A stretch of DNA of 49,930 nucleotides from an uncultured Schlesneria sp. (GTDB lineage Bacteria > Planctomycetota > Planctomycetia > Planctomycetales > Planctomycetaceae): assembly GCA_903899985.1 (NCBI GenBank), contig CAIULL010000295.1:1-49930 (forward strand). The letters are read 5' to 3'. Both the position numbers and the translations under genes were made by a program. Below are positions 8,819 through 17,642 of this stretch, in pieces. How positions within the stretch are numbered: the first letter of the stretch is position 1; each line of letters opens with the position of its first letter. Below the pieces are notes generated by a model, which was given only the letters and a program-made list of their open reading frames with translations, was not told the DNA's origin and did no database searches.

Positions 8819-10042
8819 ATGTTTTTTGTATCTCTATCTACTTGCGTTGAAATTAACACCGTGTCCGACGAACCAACACTCGATCCCAACGATGAATGCC
8901 GTCTCCTTGGCGAACTTCGCGTAACACCGCAAATCTTCGCACAGATAGAGACGTCCAGCGGTTCCGAACTTGCGCTACAGTCGAAGCTGCGTCGGGATTA
9001 TCCTGACGATCTGGTCCGAGCCGCTGTATCACTCTATCAGTTGCGAAAACGAGGGCTCGCGAAATTCACCCGCGCCAGCCAGATGTGGTTCGATCGCCAG
9101 GGATTGGAACAGTCGACAACGGAAACTGTCTCACGATACAAGGCGACGCGATTTTCAGGAGCGGTCTGGGATCTTTGTAGCGGCATAGGTAGCGACACTT
9201 TGTCGTTGGCCTCTCACTGCGACGTGACCGCCGTTGATATCAATCCAGCCGCAGGACTGCGAACGCTGTGGAATGCCGAGGTCTACAATGTTGCTGATCG
9301 CGTAAAAACGATTTCTGCCGATGTTCGTGAACTGAAGGAACTGGAGGGGCTGGTTCATATCGATCCAGATCGCCGGCCCGGATCGGGAGGGCGAGTTTCG
9401 CGGATTGAAGATTATGTCCCCGGTCTGGAATTTCTGCAGGAACTGATGACGCGATGTCGCGGTGGTGCCATCAAGGTCAGCCCTGCCAGCAACTTTGGGG
9501 GGAAGTTTCCAGACGCGGAAATCGAGCTGATCAGTCTGAACGGTGAATGTAAGGAAGCAACCGTCTGGTTCGGCGAACTTGCCCGTGACACACTCTTTCG
9601 TGCAACCGTTTTGCCTGAGGGAGAAAGTCTTGCAGGGCACCCGCTGGAGGTTGCCGTCCCGGTTGCGCCCCTCGGTCGATTTCTCTATGACCCCGATCCG
9701 GCCGTGGTTCGAGCAGGATTGGTTGATGTGATGGCGGATCGACTGGGGCTATATCGTCTGGACAGTGCTGAAGAATACCTGACATCGGACCAGCCGGTTC
9801 ATTCGCCGTTTGTCCAGACGTTTGAGGTCCTGGGGAATCTTCCCAACAATGAACGAGACTTGAAGGGATGGTTGCGGACGTCCGGTTTCGGTCCGCTGGA
9901 AATCAAATGCCGGCACATTCCGGTTCAAGCCGATGTGTTGCGTCGTCGATTGCCACTGAGCGGAAGCGATCCCGGTGTTGTCGTTTTCGCTCGACTGGAT
10001 GGCAAGGCAAGGATTATTGTGGCACGCCGAGTTATCTCTTGA
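8819..10042 (+). CDS. Class I SAM-dependent methyltransferase with THUMP-like C-terminal domain
   Basis: The protein has 407 residues from ATG 8819, or 393 from GTG 8861, which begins more naturally (VSDEPTLDPNDE); neither start has a clear ribosome site. The central Rossmann fold shows methyltransferase motif I as VWDLCSGIGSDTLSLA followed by the acidic strand VTAVDIN, and HIDPDRR supplies the motif IV-like catalytic region. The C-terminal ~90 residues (GWLRTSGFGPLEIKCRHI onward) resemble the THUMP-like domain found in a family of uncharacterised, presumably RNA-directed methyltransferases. The target is unknown. A long inverted repeat follows its stop codon. Confidence 0.85.
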   Translation: MFFVSLSTCVEINTVSDEPTLDPNDECRLLGELRVTPQIFAQIETSSGSELALQSKLRRDYPDDLVRAAVSLYQLRKRGLAKFTRASQMWFDRQGLEQSTTETVSRYKATRFSGAVWDLCSGIGSDTLSLASHCDVTAVDINPAAGLRTLWNAEVYNVADRVKTISADVRELKELEGLVHIDPDRRPGSGGRVSRIEDYVPGLEFLQELMTRCRGGAIKVSPASNFGGKFPDAEIELISLNGECKEATVWFGELARDTLFRATVLPEGESLAGHPLEVAVPVAPLGRFLYDPDPAVVRAGLVDVMADRLGLYRLDSAEEYLTSDQPVHSPFVQTFEVLGNLPNNERDLKGWLRTSGFGPLEIKCRHIPVQADVLRRRLPLSGSDPGVVVFARLDGKARIIVARRVIS

Positions 10043-10073
10043 GATGGCTTAAAAGATTGGTGCGAACAAAGAG

Positions 10074-10169
10074 GGGGTCGGGCGTTCAAATTTCAAAAAT
10101 GGCCGTTGCGCCACAGGAATGTCATGAAACCGTTCACAGGCCATTTTTGAAATTTGAACACACGACCCC
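10074..10169. repeat. 96-bp element with perfect 20-bp inverted repeats
   Basis: ttcaaatttcaaaaatggcc (10085-10104) is the exact reverse complement of 10139-10158. Outside these, ggggtcg (10074-10080) pairs with cgacccc (10163-10169), separated by a few unpaired bases. The central loop is 34 bases. It sits between the methyltransferase stop and the PSD1 start. No T-run follows, so a classical terminator is unlikely. It resembles a miniature palindromic element, and no second copy was found in the window. Confidence 0.85.
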
Positions 10170-10194
10170 AGAACAGTCAGTTAGGAATCCGCAG

Positions 10195-13100
10195 ATGTCT
10201 TTTCCAATCCAAAAGAAATCAAATTTCCCGTTCCTTATTACGGCGCTGCTGATTGTTATTTCCTGTGGGTTTGGTTGTTCGGCTTCAGCGATTGCCGCCG
10301 ATCAATCTCTGACCTACGACAAAGATGTCCGCCCGATCCTGTCGCAATTCTGCTTCAAGTGTCATGGACCCGATGATGGGCAACGTCAGGCTGGGTTAAG
10401 GCTGGACACAAGAGACGGAGCCACTTCGATTGTTGATTCCGGTCAGAAGGCGATTGTGCCCGGGAATGTCGATCAGAGTGAGCTCGTCCGTCGAATTCTG
10501 TCAGAGGATCCTGACGTGCGAATGCCACCTCCGTCGACGAAGTTCACGCTGACGGACGCTCAAAAAACAACTTTGAAACGATGGGTTGCTTCGGGGGCGA
10601 CTTACACGGCTCATTGGGCTTTTGTGCCGCCAAAGCGACCTGCCATTCCCTTGGTTCTTGGCAACGTGGCTCCATCGTCGCTGCTTTCGCCGATTGATTC
10701 ATTCATTGTGAGCCGGCTGGCCGGTGCGCAGCTGACGCCGTCTTTGCCAGCAGACCGTTACACATTGATCCGCCGAGCGTCACTCGATCTGATCGGATTA
10801 CCTCCTACGCCCGAAGAAGCGGACGAATTCGTCAGTGATGCGTCTCCCGATGCCTACGAAAAGCTGCTCGACCGATTGCTGGCCTCTCCGCACTACGGAG
10901 AGCGCTGGGGTCGAAAGTGGCTCGATCTGGCTCGTTATGCTGATACGAATGGATATGAGAAAGACCGAAAGCGAACGATGTGGCCTTACCGCGACTGGGT
11001 CATCAATTCGATCAACGCCGATCTTCCGTATGACCAGTTTACGATCGAGCAACTGGCGGGAGACATGCTTCCTGACGCGTCCATCGATCAGCGCATCGCG
11101 ACGGGGTTTCATCGAAATACGATGCTCAATGAAGAAGGAGGGATCGACCCGCTGGAGTTTCGCTTCTACGCGATGACCGATCGCGTGAGCACAACTGCCA
11201 CGACGTGGTTGGGGCTGACGCTTGGTTGTGCCCAGTGCCACACCCACAAGTATGATCCGATCACACACCGCGACTATTACGGTTTCTTTGCGTTACTCAA
11301 TAATGCTGACGAACCTGAGATGGAAATTGTCCCCCCGACACTTGCGTCGCGACGGGTTGAGATTGAGCGTGAGATCGAGAAACGTGAAGCAGACCTGCCA
11401 AACCGGTTCCCTCTGCCAGACGAGTTTGAATGGCATACCGTAAAGCCGATCAGTGCGACTTCCGGCAAGGGGGCAAAGTTAGAAGTCAAAAGCGACTTAA
11501 CTGTCCTCGTCAGCGGAGACAATCCCGATACCGATCTTTATCTGATTGATTGCGAAGCCAGTCAGCCCGATATGACTGCCGTCAGGCTCGAAGTCTTGAC
11601 CGACCCAAGTCTGCCGAACACAGGGCCAGGCCGTACGCGCCACGGTAATTTTGTGCTATCGGAAATTTCTATCGCACAGTTCGACGCTGAACGACCGGGT
11701 GAGTTGCATTCGCTGAAATTTACTCGTGCCACCGCGGACTTTTCACAGAAGAATTACGGAGTCGAAAAGGCGATTGACGGTGATGTTGAGGCGAAAGCCG
11801 GGTGGGCGATCGCCACCGAGACAGGTCGTTTGAACGTCGATCGAACTGCCTATTTCTACCTGGAAAAGCCTGCGAAGACAGAAACCGCTAATTCTCGGTT
11901 CAGAATCTCACTCGCTCAGCAGTTCGGTACGCAGCACACGATTGGAAAGTTTCGAATCAGCTTCGGCCGTTTGCGACCAACGGGTGGCTTGTCCGAAGCG
12001 GAGCGTCGGAAGGCACATTTCGCTGAGAAATACCATCAATGGCGAAGTCGGGAAAAGGAACGACTGGCGACATGGACTCCGTTACAGCCGGTTTCAGCGA
12101 CCAGTAATCTGCCATTGCTGACGATCCTAGAGGATGGCTCGATTCTTGCGAGTGGCGATCAATCCAAACGCGACATCTACGAAGTGAGTCTGGCGAATCC
12201 TCTCCAACGTGTGACCGCGCTTCGGATTGAAGTGATGCCTGATCCGCGTCTTCCGAAAAAGGGCCCCGGCCGCGTTTTTTATGAAGGACCGTTCGGCGAC
12301 TTTTTCTTGAGCGAGGTCTCACTCGCGTCCCAGGGCCAACCGATCAAGCTCGTCCATGCCTCACACAGCTTCGCCAGCGGACCGGGGGCGTCTGCGTGTC
12401 TCGATGGCAATCAGCAAACCGGCTGGTCGATTGACGGAGGACAAGGGAAGTCACATGTCGCGGTCTTTCGGTTCGAGAAACCAGTCACAGGAGTCAAGCA
12501 GTTCGATCTCACATTGTTATTCGAAAAGTACTACGCCGCAGGGCTGGGGCGTTTTCGGATTTCAGTGACAGACGATTCGAGAGATGTCGAAGCCAGCCCG
12601 CTTCCGACCAACCTTGAAGGTCTGGTACGGCAAAGCACCGCCGAGGATTCACAGCCGCCCGAATTGATTCGATTTTTCTGCAGTATTGCGCCCGAACTTG
12701 CGAACGAACGCAAGCCGATCGACGACTTGCGAAAGCAGGCCATATCGGCAACGACGGCTCTCGTGATGAGTGAACGTCCCTCAAATAATCCGCGAAAAAC
12801 GTTCCGTTACCATCGAGGTGAATTCCTGCAACCGAGGGAGCCTGTGGCACCGGCCGGACTGTCGATGCTGCCGCCACTTCGTTCCGATCGGCCCCTCGAT
12901 CGGTTGTCTTTGGCACAATGGCTGGTGAGTGCCGAGAATCCGTTGTCAGCACGAGTCACAGTCAACCGTCACTGGTCAATCTTGTTCGGACGTGGAATCG
13001 TCCGCACGACGGAAGATTTTGGCAGCCAGGGAGCCAGTCCCACTCATCCAGAATTGCTCGACTGGCTCGCCATCCAGCTTGCTGGCATCGCAGAAGCAGG

Positions 13101-13854
13101 ACAAAACGACGCGAAGCCTTTGTCGCAATCCTGGTCGATCAAACGATTGCATCGACTGCTGGCATCAAGTGCCACGTACAGGCAATCATCACGTGTCTCG
13201 CCTGAGTTGCTCGCCAAAGATCCATCAAACGAACTTATGGCGCGAGGGCCCCGGTTGCGATTGGAAGCAGAGCAGATCCGGGATCTCGCCCTGAAGGTCA
13301 GCGGAGTCTTATCCGAAAAGGTGGGAGGCCCCAGTGTCTTTCCACCTCAGCCAGCAAGCGTGACGACGGAAGGGACATACGGCTCGCTCGCCTGGACTGT
13401 CAGCACGGGTGAAGACCGTTTCCGAAGATCACTCTATACATTCTCAAAAAGGACGTCTCCTTACGCGATGTTCATGACCTTCGACGGCCCGAGCGGCGAG
13501 GCCTGTATTGCTCGACGCGAAGTGACCAATACACCGCTTCAGGCTTTGACCATGTTGAACGACACGGTTCTGGTCGAAGCTGCTCAGTCACTTGGTGTCG
13601 AGTTCGCAGTTCGGGCTGAGTCTGATTCGGAAAAACTGAAATACCTGTTCCGCCGCTGCGTCACTCGCCCTCCCACCGCCGAAGAATCGCAAGTGTTACA
13701 ACGGTTTTGTCAGGATCAGTTCGCGAGACTGGAAAGCAAGGAGCTTGATCCGATGGCGATTGCTGGTCCTGGCGAGAAAGCCGTTCACCGAGCTGCCTAT
13801 ACTCTGGTCGCACGGGCATTGTTAAATCTGGACGAAACAATCACTCGGGAGTGA
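10195..13854 (+). CDS. PSD1 family secreted protein (PSCyt1-DUF1549-DUF1553)
   Basis: A 1219-residue secreted protein of the planctomycete-specific 'PSD1' family. Residues 1-37 form a signal peptide ending near SAIAA. The PSCyt1 domain carries a haem-type CxxCH (Cys53, Cys56, His57) in CFKCHGPDDG. DUF1549 follows (about 125-370) with the family hallmark CAQCHTHKYDP, a second CxxCH at 345-349. DUF1553 occupies the C-terminal part, with PLSARVTVNRHW, SATYRQSS and NTPLQALTMLND. Between them lie two similar blocks (roughly 446-500 and 658-712), each with a D-x-Y...LRIEV..DP.LP..GPGR...F.LSE pattern, suggesting duplicated discoidin-like carbohydrate-binding domains. Start ATG 10195 follows aggaatccgcag, while the upstream open frame is antisense or repeat. 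Family members usually pair with a DUF1501 gene, but none is adjacent. Confidence 0.93.
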   Translation: MSFPIQKKSNFPFLITALLIVISCGFGCSASAIAADQSLTYDKDVRPILSQFCFKCHGPDDGQRQAGLRLDTRDGATSIVDSGQKAIVPGNVDQSELVRRILSEDPDVRMPPPSTKFTLTDAQKTTLKRWVASGATYTAHWAFVPPKRPAIPLVLGNVAPSSLLSPIDSFIVSRLAGAQLTPSLPADRYTLIRRASLDLIGLPPTPEEADEFVSDASPDAYEKLLDRLLASPHYGERWGRKWLDLARYADTNGYEKDRKRTMWPYRDWVINSINADLPYDQFTIEQLAGDMLPDASIDQRIATGFHRNTMLNEEGGIDPLEFRFYAMTDRVSTTATTWLGLTLGCAQCHTHKYDPITHRDYYGFFALLNNADEPEMEIVPPTLASRRVEIEREIEKREADLPNRFPLPDEFEWHTVKPISATSGKGAKLEVKSDLTVLVSGDNPDTDLYLIDCEASQPDMTAVRLEVLTDPSLPNTGPGRTRHGNFVLSEISIAQFDAERPGELHSLKFTRATADFSQKNYGVEKAIDGDVEAKAGWAIATETGRLNVDRTAYFYLEKPAKTETANSRFRISLAQQFGTQHTIGKFRISFGRLRPTGGLSEAERRKAHFAEKYHQWRSREKERLATWTPLQPVSATSNLPLLTILEDGSILASGDQSKRDIYEVSLANPLQRVTALRIEVMPDPRLPKKGPGRVFYEGPFGDFFLSEVSLASQGQPIKLVHASHSFASGPGASACLDGNQQTGWSIDGGQGKSHVAVFRFEKPVTGVKQFDLTLLFEKYYAAGLGRFRISVTDDSRDVEASPLPTNLEGLVRQSTAEDSQPPELIRFFCSIAPELANERKPIDDLRKQAISATTALVMSERPSNNPRKTFRYHRGEFLQPREPVAPAGLSMLPPLRSDRPLDRLSLAQWLVSAENPLSARVTVNRHWSILFGRGIVRTTEDFGSQGASPTHPELLDWLAIQLAGIAEAGQNDAKPLSQSWSIKRLHRLLASSATYRQSSRVSPELLAKDPSNELMARGPRLRLEAEQIRDLALKVSGVLSEKVGGPSVFPPQPASVTTEGTYGSLAWTVSTGEDRFRRSLYTFSKRTSPYAMFMTFDGPSGEACIARREVTNTPLQALTMLNDTVLVEAAQSLGVEFAVRAESDSEKLKYLFRRCVTRPPTAEESQVLQRFCQDQFARLESKELDPMAIAGPGEKAVHRAAYTLVARALLNLDETITRE

Positions 13855-13976
13855 GTTTCGCGTCCGATTGCGATATCGCACTCCCCAAAATGTTGCCGGT
13901 TTGGCAAAATGGAACAGGCATCCACTGTCGTGAATCATTGCGACGAGACCCAGACGTCGCTTTTCGGAGAGTTTGA

Positions 13977-14642
13977 ATGATTGGTCGAGGAGCTGTACCC
14001 GATAACCACGAACTGTTCCAGGCAGGGCGTATATCGCAGCGCGGTGAACCGTCGTGGGAGGTTGCGTACTGTTTTCCGCGGCAGGGGGAATGGACCGACG
14101 AAGACTTTCTGGCATTTGAATCATCCAATTTTCCCGTCGAGCTTGTTGATGGTTGCCTGGAGTTCCTGCCGATGCCGACATACAGCCATCAAAGGTTGGT
14201 CCGCTTTCTTTTTCTGCAGCTTGACCGAGCGGCGCAATTGTCTCGTCGCGGGGAAGCCTCGTTTGCGCCATGTCCGATTCGCCTGTGGGATTCGCGCTTT
14301 CGTGAGCCAGACGTTTTCTTTCTCAGTGCCGAACGAGTTGCTCGGCGGGAGGACCCTCCACAAGGGGCTGAAATTGTGATCGAAGTCCTCAGTCAAGGTC
14401 AGTCGAATCGGGAACGTGATCTGGTCATTAAACGAAATGACTATGCGAGAGCGCAGATTCCCGAATACTGGATCGTCGATCCGGAACAAGTGTCCGTTAC
14501 GGTGCTGGTTCTGTCTCGAGATCAGTATCTCGTTCATGGAGAATTCATGCCAGATTCGATCGCGACTTCAGTATTCCTGCCCGAATTCTCCGTGAACGTC
14601 ACCGACCTCTTTGCGTCAGCCCAAACAGACGTTCACGGATAA
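13977..14642 (+). CDS. Uma2 family (DUF820) putative endonuclease
   Basis: A 221-residue Uma2/DUF820 protein, a PD-(D/E)XK-like nuclease fold that is hugely amplified in planctomycetes and cyanobacteria, with no firmly established function. Visible elements are WTDEDFLAFE at the start, VELVDGCLEFLPMPT (the family's 'E..dG.l..mp' strand), REPDVFFL with the catalytic-type Asp, IVIEVLSQGQSNRERD with the Glu, and YARAQIPEYWIVDPE. The core acidic residues are intact. The ATG at 13977 has ggaga at 13966-13970. It stands alone, 122 bases after the PSD1 gene and convergent with the small minus-strand gene. Confidence 0.9.
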   Translation: MIGRGAVPDNHELFQAGRISQRGEPSWEVAYCFPRQGEWTDEDFLAFESSNFPVELVDGCLEFLPMPTYSHQRLVRFLFLQLDRAAQLSRRGEASFAPCPIRLWDSRFREPDVFFLSAERVARREDPPQGAEIVIEVLSQGQSNRERDLVIKRNDYARAQIPEYWIVDPEQVSVTVLVLSRDQYLVHGEFMPDSIATSVFLPEFSVNVTDLFASAQTDVHG

Positions 14643-14680
14643 GCTGCGAAAAAAAAAGCGGGTGCCATGTCTTGTTGCGA

Positions 14681-14914
14681 CTATTTGGCGTCGTTCTGAG
14701 GAGTATTTCCTTCAGGCGAATCGGGCGAAGTCAGCCAGTTCGCGATGACGGGATAATCTTCACGATTATGGCTGACGACGCTTGAATGTCTTCGAGCATG
14801 TGTGCGGCGATGTTCGTCGTCATCGTCACTACTATCTGCGTAGGCCGGGACCATAACGCTCAGCACCATTAATTGCGCGATTCCAAAACTAAACATTCCA
14901 CGAATTGAATCCAT
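14681..14914 (-). CDS. Small secreted hypothetical protein
   Basis: A 77-residue protein with a probable signal peptide (hydrophobic FGIAQLMVLSVMVPAYA, cleavage after AYA) followed by a very hydrophilic mature part: an acidic SSDDDDEH run, histidine/arginine-rich RRTHARRHSS and a polar tail. I do not recognise a family. The ATG at 14914 has a purine-rich gaagaaagaagag tract upstream. The Asp/His-rich mature peptide could bind metal, but that is speculation. It converges with the Uma2 gene, with 38 bases between stops. Confidence 0.6.
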   Translation of the reverse strand: MDSIRGMFSFGIAQLMVLSVMVPAYADSSDDDDEHRRTHARRHSSVVSHNREDYPVIANWLTSPDSPEGNTPQNDAK

Positions 14915-15484
14915 AAGACACTCTTCTTTCTTCCAACATGAACCCTGTCCTGTCAGCGAAGACTGGACACAAACCGAAACAACTCGGAGTCAACCGAGAC
15001 GCCATCAAGTTTCTTTTAAAGCACGCAGGCTGATTGCTGGCCGATTGCGGAATCATTCGCCATGCGGTGTCGCGCTCACGAAACATTCTGTATGTCAAAT
15101 GTCACTATTCTTAATTACGACAAATGTCCGCTGTCGTTCCAGAGGAAGTTGGCTTCCCTTTCAAAGATTCAAGCTATTGCGCTTACGAGCGATTACAGAG
15201 GTGAAAGGAACCGTCGATTCTTTCGAAAAAGTGAAGAATCGCGGCTGACATAATGAATGTTGGCGAGCTAAGGGAATTCGTAATATTCGTTGGCGATGTC
15301 AGCGATCGCGCCGACTGAGGCGGTGTCGGGAGCGTCCAGATCGGCACGGGTGGCCTCGTTAATTACTCAGCCAACGGCTGAACTCTTTTGTTCACCCAGG
15401 GCTGTCAACGTGTGTCGATCACCTTGTTTTGCGCGACGAAAACCTTTTTATGGCGTTGGCGACCGGAATCGTTCGCCATGGCAA
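14915..15484. other. Intergenic region, no convincing gene
   Basis: 570 bases upstream of the small secreted protein and downstream of aroA. Open frames are short and lack family resemblance. On the minus strand 15273-15420 translates to a protein-like tail (ADLDAPDTASVGAIADIANE) interrupted by a TGA, so a decayed gene end is possible but unproven. No repeats of the window's families were noticed. Confidence 0.4.
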
Positions 15485-16768
15485 TCATCTCGCAGAAGCA
15501 CACAGCCGATTCAGGTCTTCAAAGTAATCTGGATAGGTCTTTGATGTACATTCCGGGTCAGCGATCTTGATCCCGGGAACGCGTAGACCTAACAGAGCAA
15601 AACTCATCGCCATGCGGTGATCGTCATAGGTGGCGACCGTGCCGCCGTGCAGTGTGCCTGGATGGATAGTCATCCCGTCTGGGTGCTCATCAACGGCCAA
15701 GCCAAGTCGTTGCAGTTCTGTCACCACGGCGGTGACACGATCCGTCTCTTTCAGCCGCATGTGAGCCACGTTACGGATCCGCGTCGGGCCTTTCGCGAAG
15801 GGGGCCACACATGCCAGAGTCTGAGCCGTATCACTAATGGCATTCATGTCGATGTCGATTCCATGTAATGGACGCCCATGGACGGTCACGCTGTCTGCAT
15901 TCCAAGTCACCTGGCAGCCCATCTGTTCGAGTGCCCGTACGAAGTGAATGTCCCCTTGCAGGGCATTTGCATGCAAGCCTTCGACTGTCACGGTTCCACC
16001 GGTGACAGCGGCCAGGCCGAAGAAATAGCTCGCCGCAGATGCGTCCGGTTCAATGTCATAATCCGTCGCATGATATGCTTGTGGGGTTGCGAGAAAGACA
16101 CTCGGATGCGGGCGGTCGATCGAGACACCGAACTGACGCATCGCTGCCAGTGTCATCTCGACGTAGGGTTCGGAAACCATTTCTCCCGCCAGACGAATCT
16201 CGACCGGTCCCTCAGCACAAGGAGCAGCCATCAGAACGGCGCTGAGGAATTGACTCGACAAATTGGCGTTGATCGAAATCGTGCCACCCTTCAGGCCACG
16301 TCCGGTCACGACCACCGGCGGGCAGTCGTTGCCCGATTCGCAATCGGCTGTGATACCGAACTGTCGCAAGGCCGTGACGAGATCCCCGATGGGACGCTCA
16401 CGCATGCGAGTGTTGCCATCGAGTCGGAATCGGCCATGTCCCAATGCACACAGAGCCGTGAGAAATCGAATGCTGGTCCCGCTGTTTTCCAGCCACAAGT
16501 CTGCTTGCGTCGCGGGAGGATGGCCGCCGCAGCCTTCAATCCTCACTGTTCGATCAGCCAGAGATTGCTCAACCGTCAGCCCCAGCCTTTTCAAACTGTC
16601 GATCATGACCTGAGTGTCGCGGCTGTCCAGAACCCCCGTCAGTCGTGACGTTCCGTGTGACAAAGCCGCAATGACGAGCGCTCGATTGGTCAGACTCTTA
16701 GAACCCGGTGGTCGAATCGAACCGGTAACAGAGCCGGAAACGGGTTGAATTTCGAGAACATTCGTCAT
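15485..16768 (-). CDS. aroA: 3-phosphoshikimate 1-carboxyvinyltransferase (EPSP synthase)
   Basis: EPSP synthase transfers enolpyruvate from PEP to shikimate 3-phosphate in the sixth step of the shikimate pathway, in the cytosol. The 427-residue protein has the expected two-domain length. Signatures are clear: [17 protein letters not shown] at the N-terminus (phosphate-binding Lys), [14 protein letters not shown], the family motif [29 protein letters not shown] and RLKETDRV. I chose ATG 16768; a TTG two codons earlier (16774) is closer to the ggag at 16780-16783, so either may be used. The gene stands alone; its upstream side holds a REP sequence of the RAYT cluster. Confidence 0.95.
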   Translation of the reverse strand: MTNVLEIQPVSGSVTGSIRPPGSKSLTNRALVIAALSHGTSRLTGVLDSRDTQVMIDSLKRLGLTVEQSLADRTVRIEGCGGHPPATQADLWLENSGTSIRFLTALCALGHGRFRLDGNTRMRERPIGDLVTALRQFGITADCESGNDCPPVVVTGRGLKGGTISINANLSSQFLSAVLMAAPCAEGPVEIRLAGEMVSEPYVEMTLAAMRQFGVSIDRPHPSVFLATPQAYHATDYDIEPDASAASYFFGLAAVTGGTVTVEGLHANALQGDIHFVRALEQMGCQVTWNADSVTVHGRPLHGIDIDMNAISDTAQTLACVAPFAKGPTRIRNVAHMRLKETDRVTAVVTELQRLGLAVDEHPDGMTIHPGTLHGGTVATYDDHRMAMSFALLGLRVPGIKIADPECTSKTYPDYFEDLNRLCASAR

Positions 16769-16824
16769 TATCAATCAGGCTCCAAATATCACAGCACCGG
16801 ATCGCCGTCAGGCGAGCCGACTTT

Positions 16825-16862
16825 CGGGAGGGCGAGGCTCCCGCCGAGCCGCTTAGTCGATG
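16825..16862 (+). repeat. REP sequence, left flank of the RAYT gene
   Basis: A 38-base unit beginning cgggagggcgag, then the hairpin ggctc-ccgcc-gagcc (16836-16850), then a conserved gc..agtcgatg tail. The g(g)gag before a short imperfect stem is the usual layout of repetitive extragenic palindromes associated with RAYT transposases. Copies occur inverted at 17580-17617 (one mismatch), direct at 19616-19653 and inverted at 43407-43444. Confidence 0.85.
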
Positions 16863-16997
16863 GATTCACCTACTTTGCGTCTCGGCGTGAACCCCGCATT
16901 TGAGGTTGAAAAACGTTTGTTGGTTTACGCGAGAGTCGCGTTCGCAAAAGGATTTCGCCAATCGAAATCCGTCATTCTTAAACGCTTGATGATTCGT

Positions 16998-17477
16998 TCA
17001 CCATTCTTCCCATCTCAATTCGTTAAGTACACCCTGAAATGGCCAATCATCGGGGCGTTCAACCAGTTTGTGGCGAATCGGATTCATGTGAACATAATCC
17101 CACTTTTCCTCGTACTGCCTTCCAGTTCGCATACGAGTATCCCAGTCGTCTGTCTGCCAACGATGGCCATTGATCTTATGCCGCTTCGTAAATTGTGATT
17201 TCCAATACGTAACCCGTTTTTTAAAGTCGATCTCATCCTTCGTCATCGCTGCGAAGAGATGGATGTGATCGGGCATGATCATGTACCGGCCAACCAACCA
17301 CGCGGATGCGTCGGTCCAAACTTCGCGTAAAAGATGATGAACGTCGTCACTCGCAAGCCACGGCTTGCGATCCTTTGTGCAGACCGTGTGGAAAACAATC
17401 GTTGGTTGACCATCGACATAAAGAATGCCGTCTGCCGGATGTTTGCGTTGAGGAAACAAGGAATTAGAGTCAGTCAT
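16998..17477 (-). CDS. REP-associated tyrosine transposase (RAYT, Y1_Tnp/IS200-like)
   Basis: A 159-residue single-strand DNA transposase of the Y1 family. The HUH metal-binding motif is HIH within YMIMPDHIHLFAA, and the RAYT C-terminal signature containing the expected nucleophile tyrosine is WDYVHMNPIRHKLVERPDD. Start ATG 17477 begins MTDSNSLFPQRKHP; the frame is open upstream but that part crosses the flanking REP. The 159-residue length fits compact RAYTs and key residues are intact, so it may be active. Its flanking inverted REPs and further copies in the window are its probable substrates or products. It lies between aroA and the DUF58 gene, all on the minus strand. Confidence 0.9.
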   Translation of the reverse strand: MTDSNSLFPQRKHPADGILYVDGQPTIVFHTVCTKDRKPWLASDDVHHLLREVWTDASAWLVGRYMIMPDHIHLFAAMTKDEIDFKKRVTYWKSQFTKRHKINGHRWQTDDWDTRMRTGRQYEEKWDYVHMNPIRHKLVERPDDWPFQGVLNELRWEEW

Positions 17478-17579
17478 TTGAGTGCGAAGTTTATTAGTCT
17501 TGGGATGAAAAGATCGCCTTAAGGGCGAGGCACATTTCTGGAGGGAGAAGCTCATAACCCGCAGCGAAATAGGGACACG

Positions 17580-17617
17580 CATCGACTTAGCGGCTCGGCG
17601 GGAGCCTCGCCCTCCCG
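17580..17617 (-). repeat. REP sequence, right flank of the RAYT gene (inverted)
   Basis: Reverse complement of the unit at 16825-16862 with one difference (taagt for ttagt in the tail). The hairpin is ggctcggcgggagcc at 17592-17606. It is located upstream of the RAYT start and just past the stop of the DUF58 gene. Confidence 0.85.
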
Positions 17618-17642
17618 TTAGAGATGCCCTGCCACAGAACAT

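Larger units (their letters stand above)
16825..17617. mobile_element. RAYT gene bracketed by inverted REP sequences
   Basis: The two 38-base REPs at 16825-16862 and 17580-17617 are in opposite orientation with 37 of 38 bases matching, and the RAYT gene lies between them. This is the classical organisation of a REP-associated transposase locus (REPtron-like). Nothing indicates that the whole 793-base unit moves as an insertion sequence; RAYTs are mostly single-copy and vertically inherited, and are thought to disperse the REPs. Confidence 0.75.

Noticed and set aside
9868-10194. 109-codon upstream extension of the PSD1 frame
   Set aside because: It crosses the end of the methyltransferase gene and the inverted repeat; the signal peptide begins at ATG 10195, which has its own ribosome site.
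15273-15480. Coding-like tail on the minus strand after aroA
   Set aside because: Short, broken by stop codons in every arrangement tried, and no recognisable family; kept only as a note in the intergenic entry.
15878-16648. Plus-strand open frame of 256 codons
   Set aside because: Antisense to aroA, which is unmistakable.
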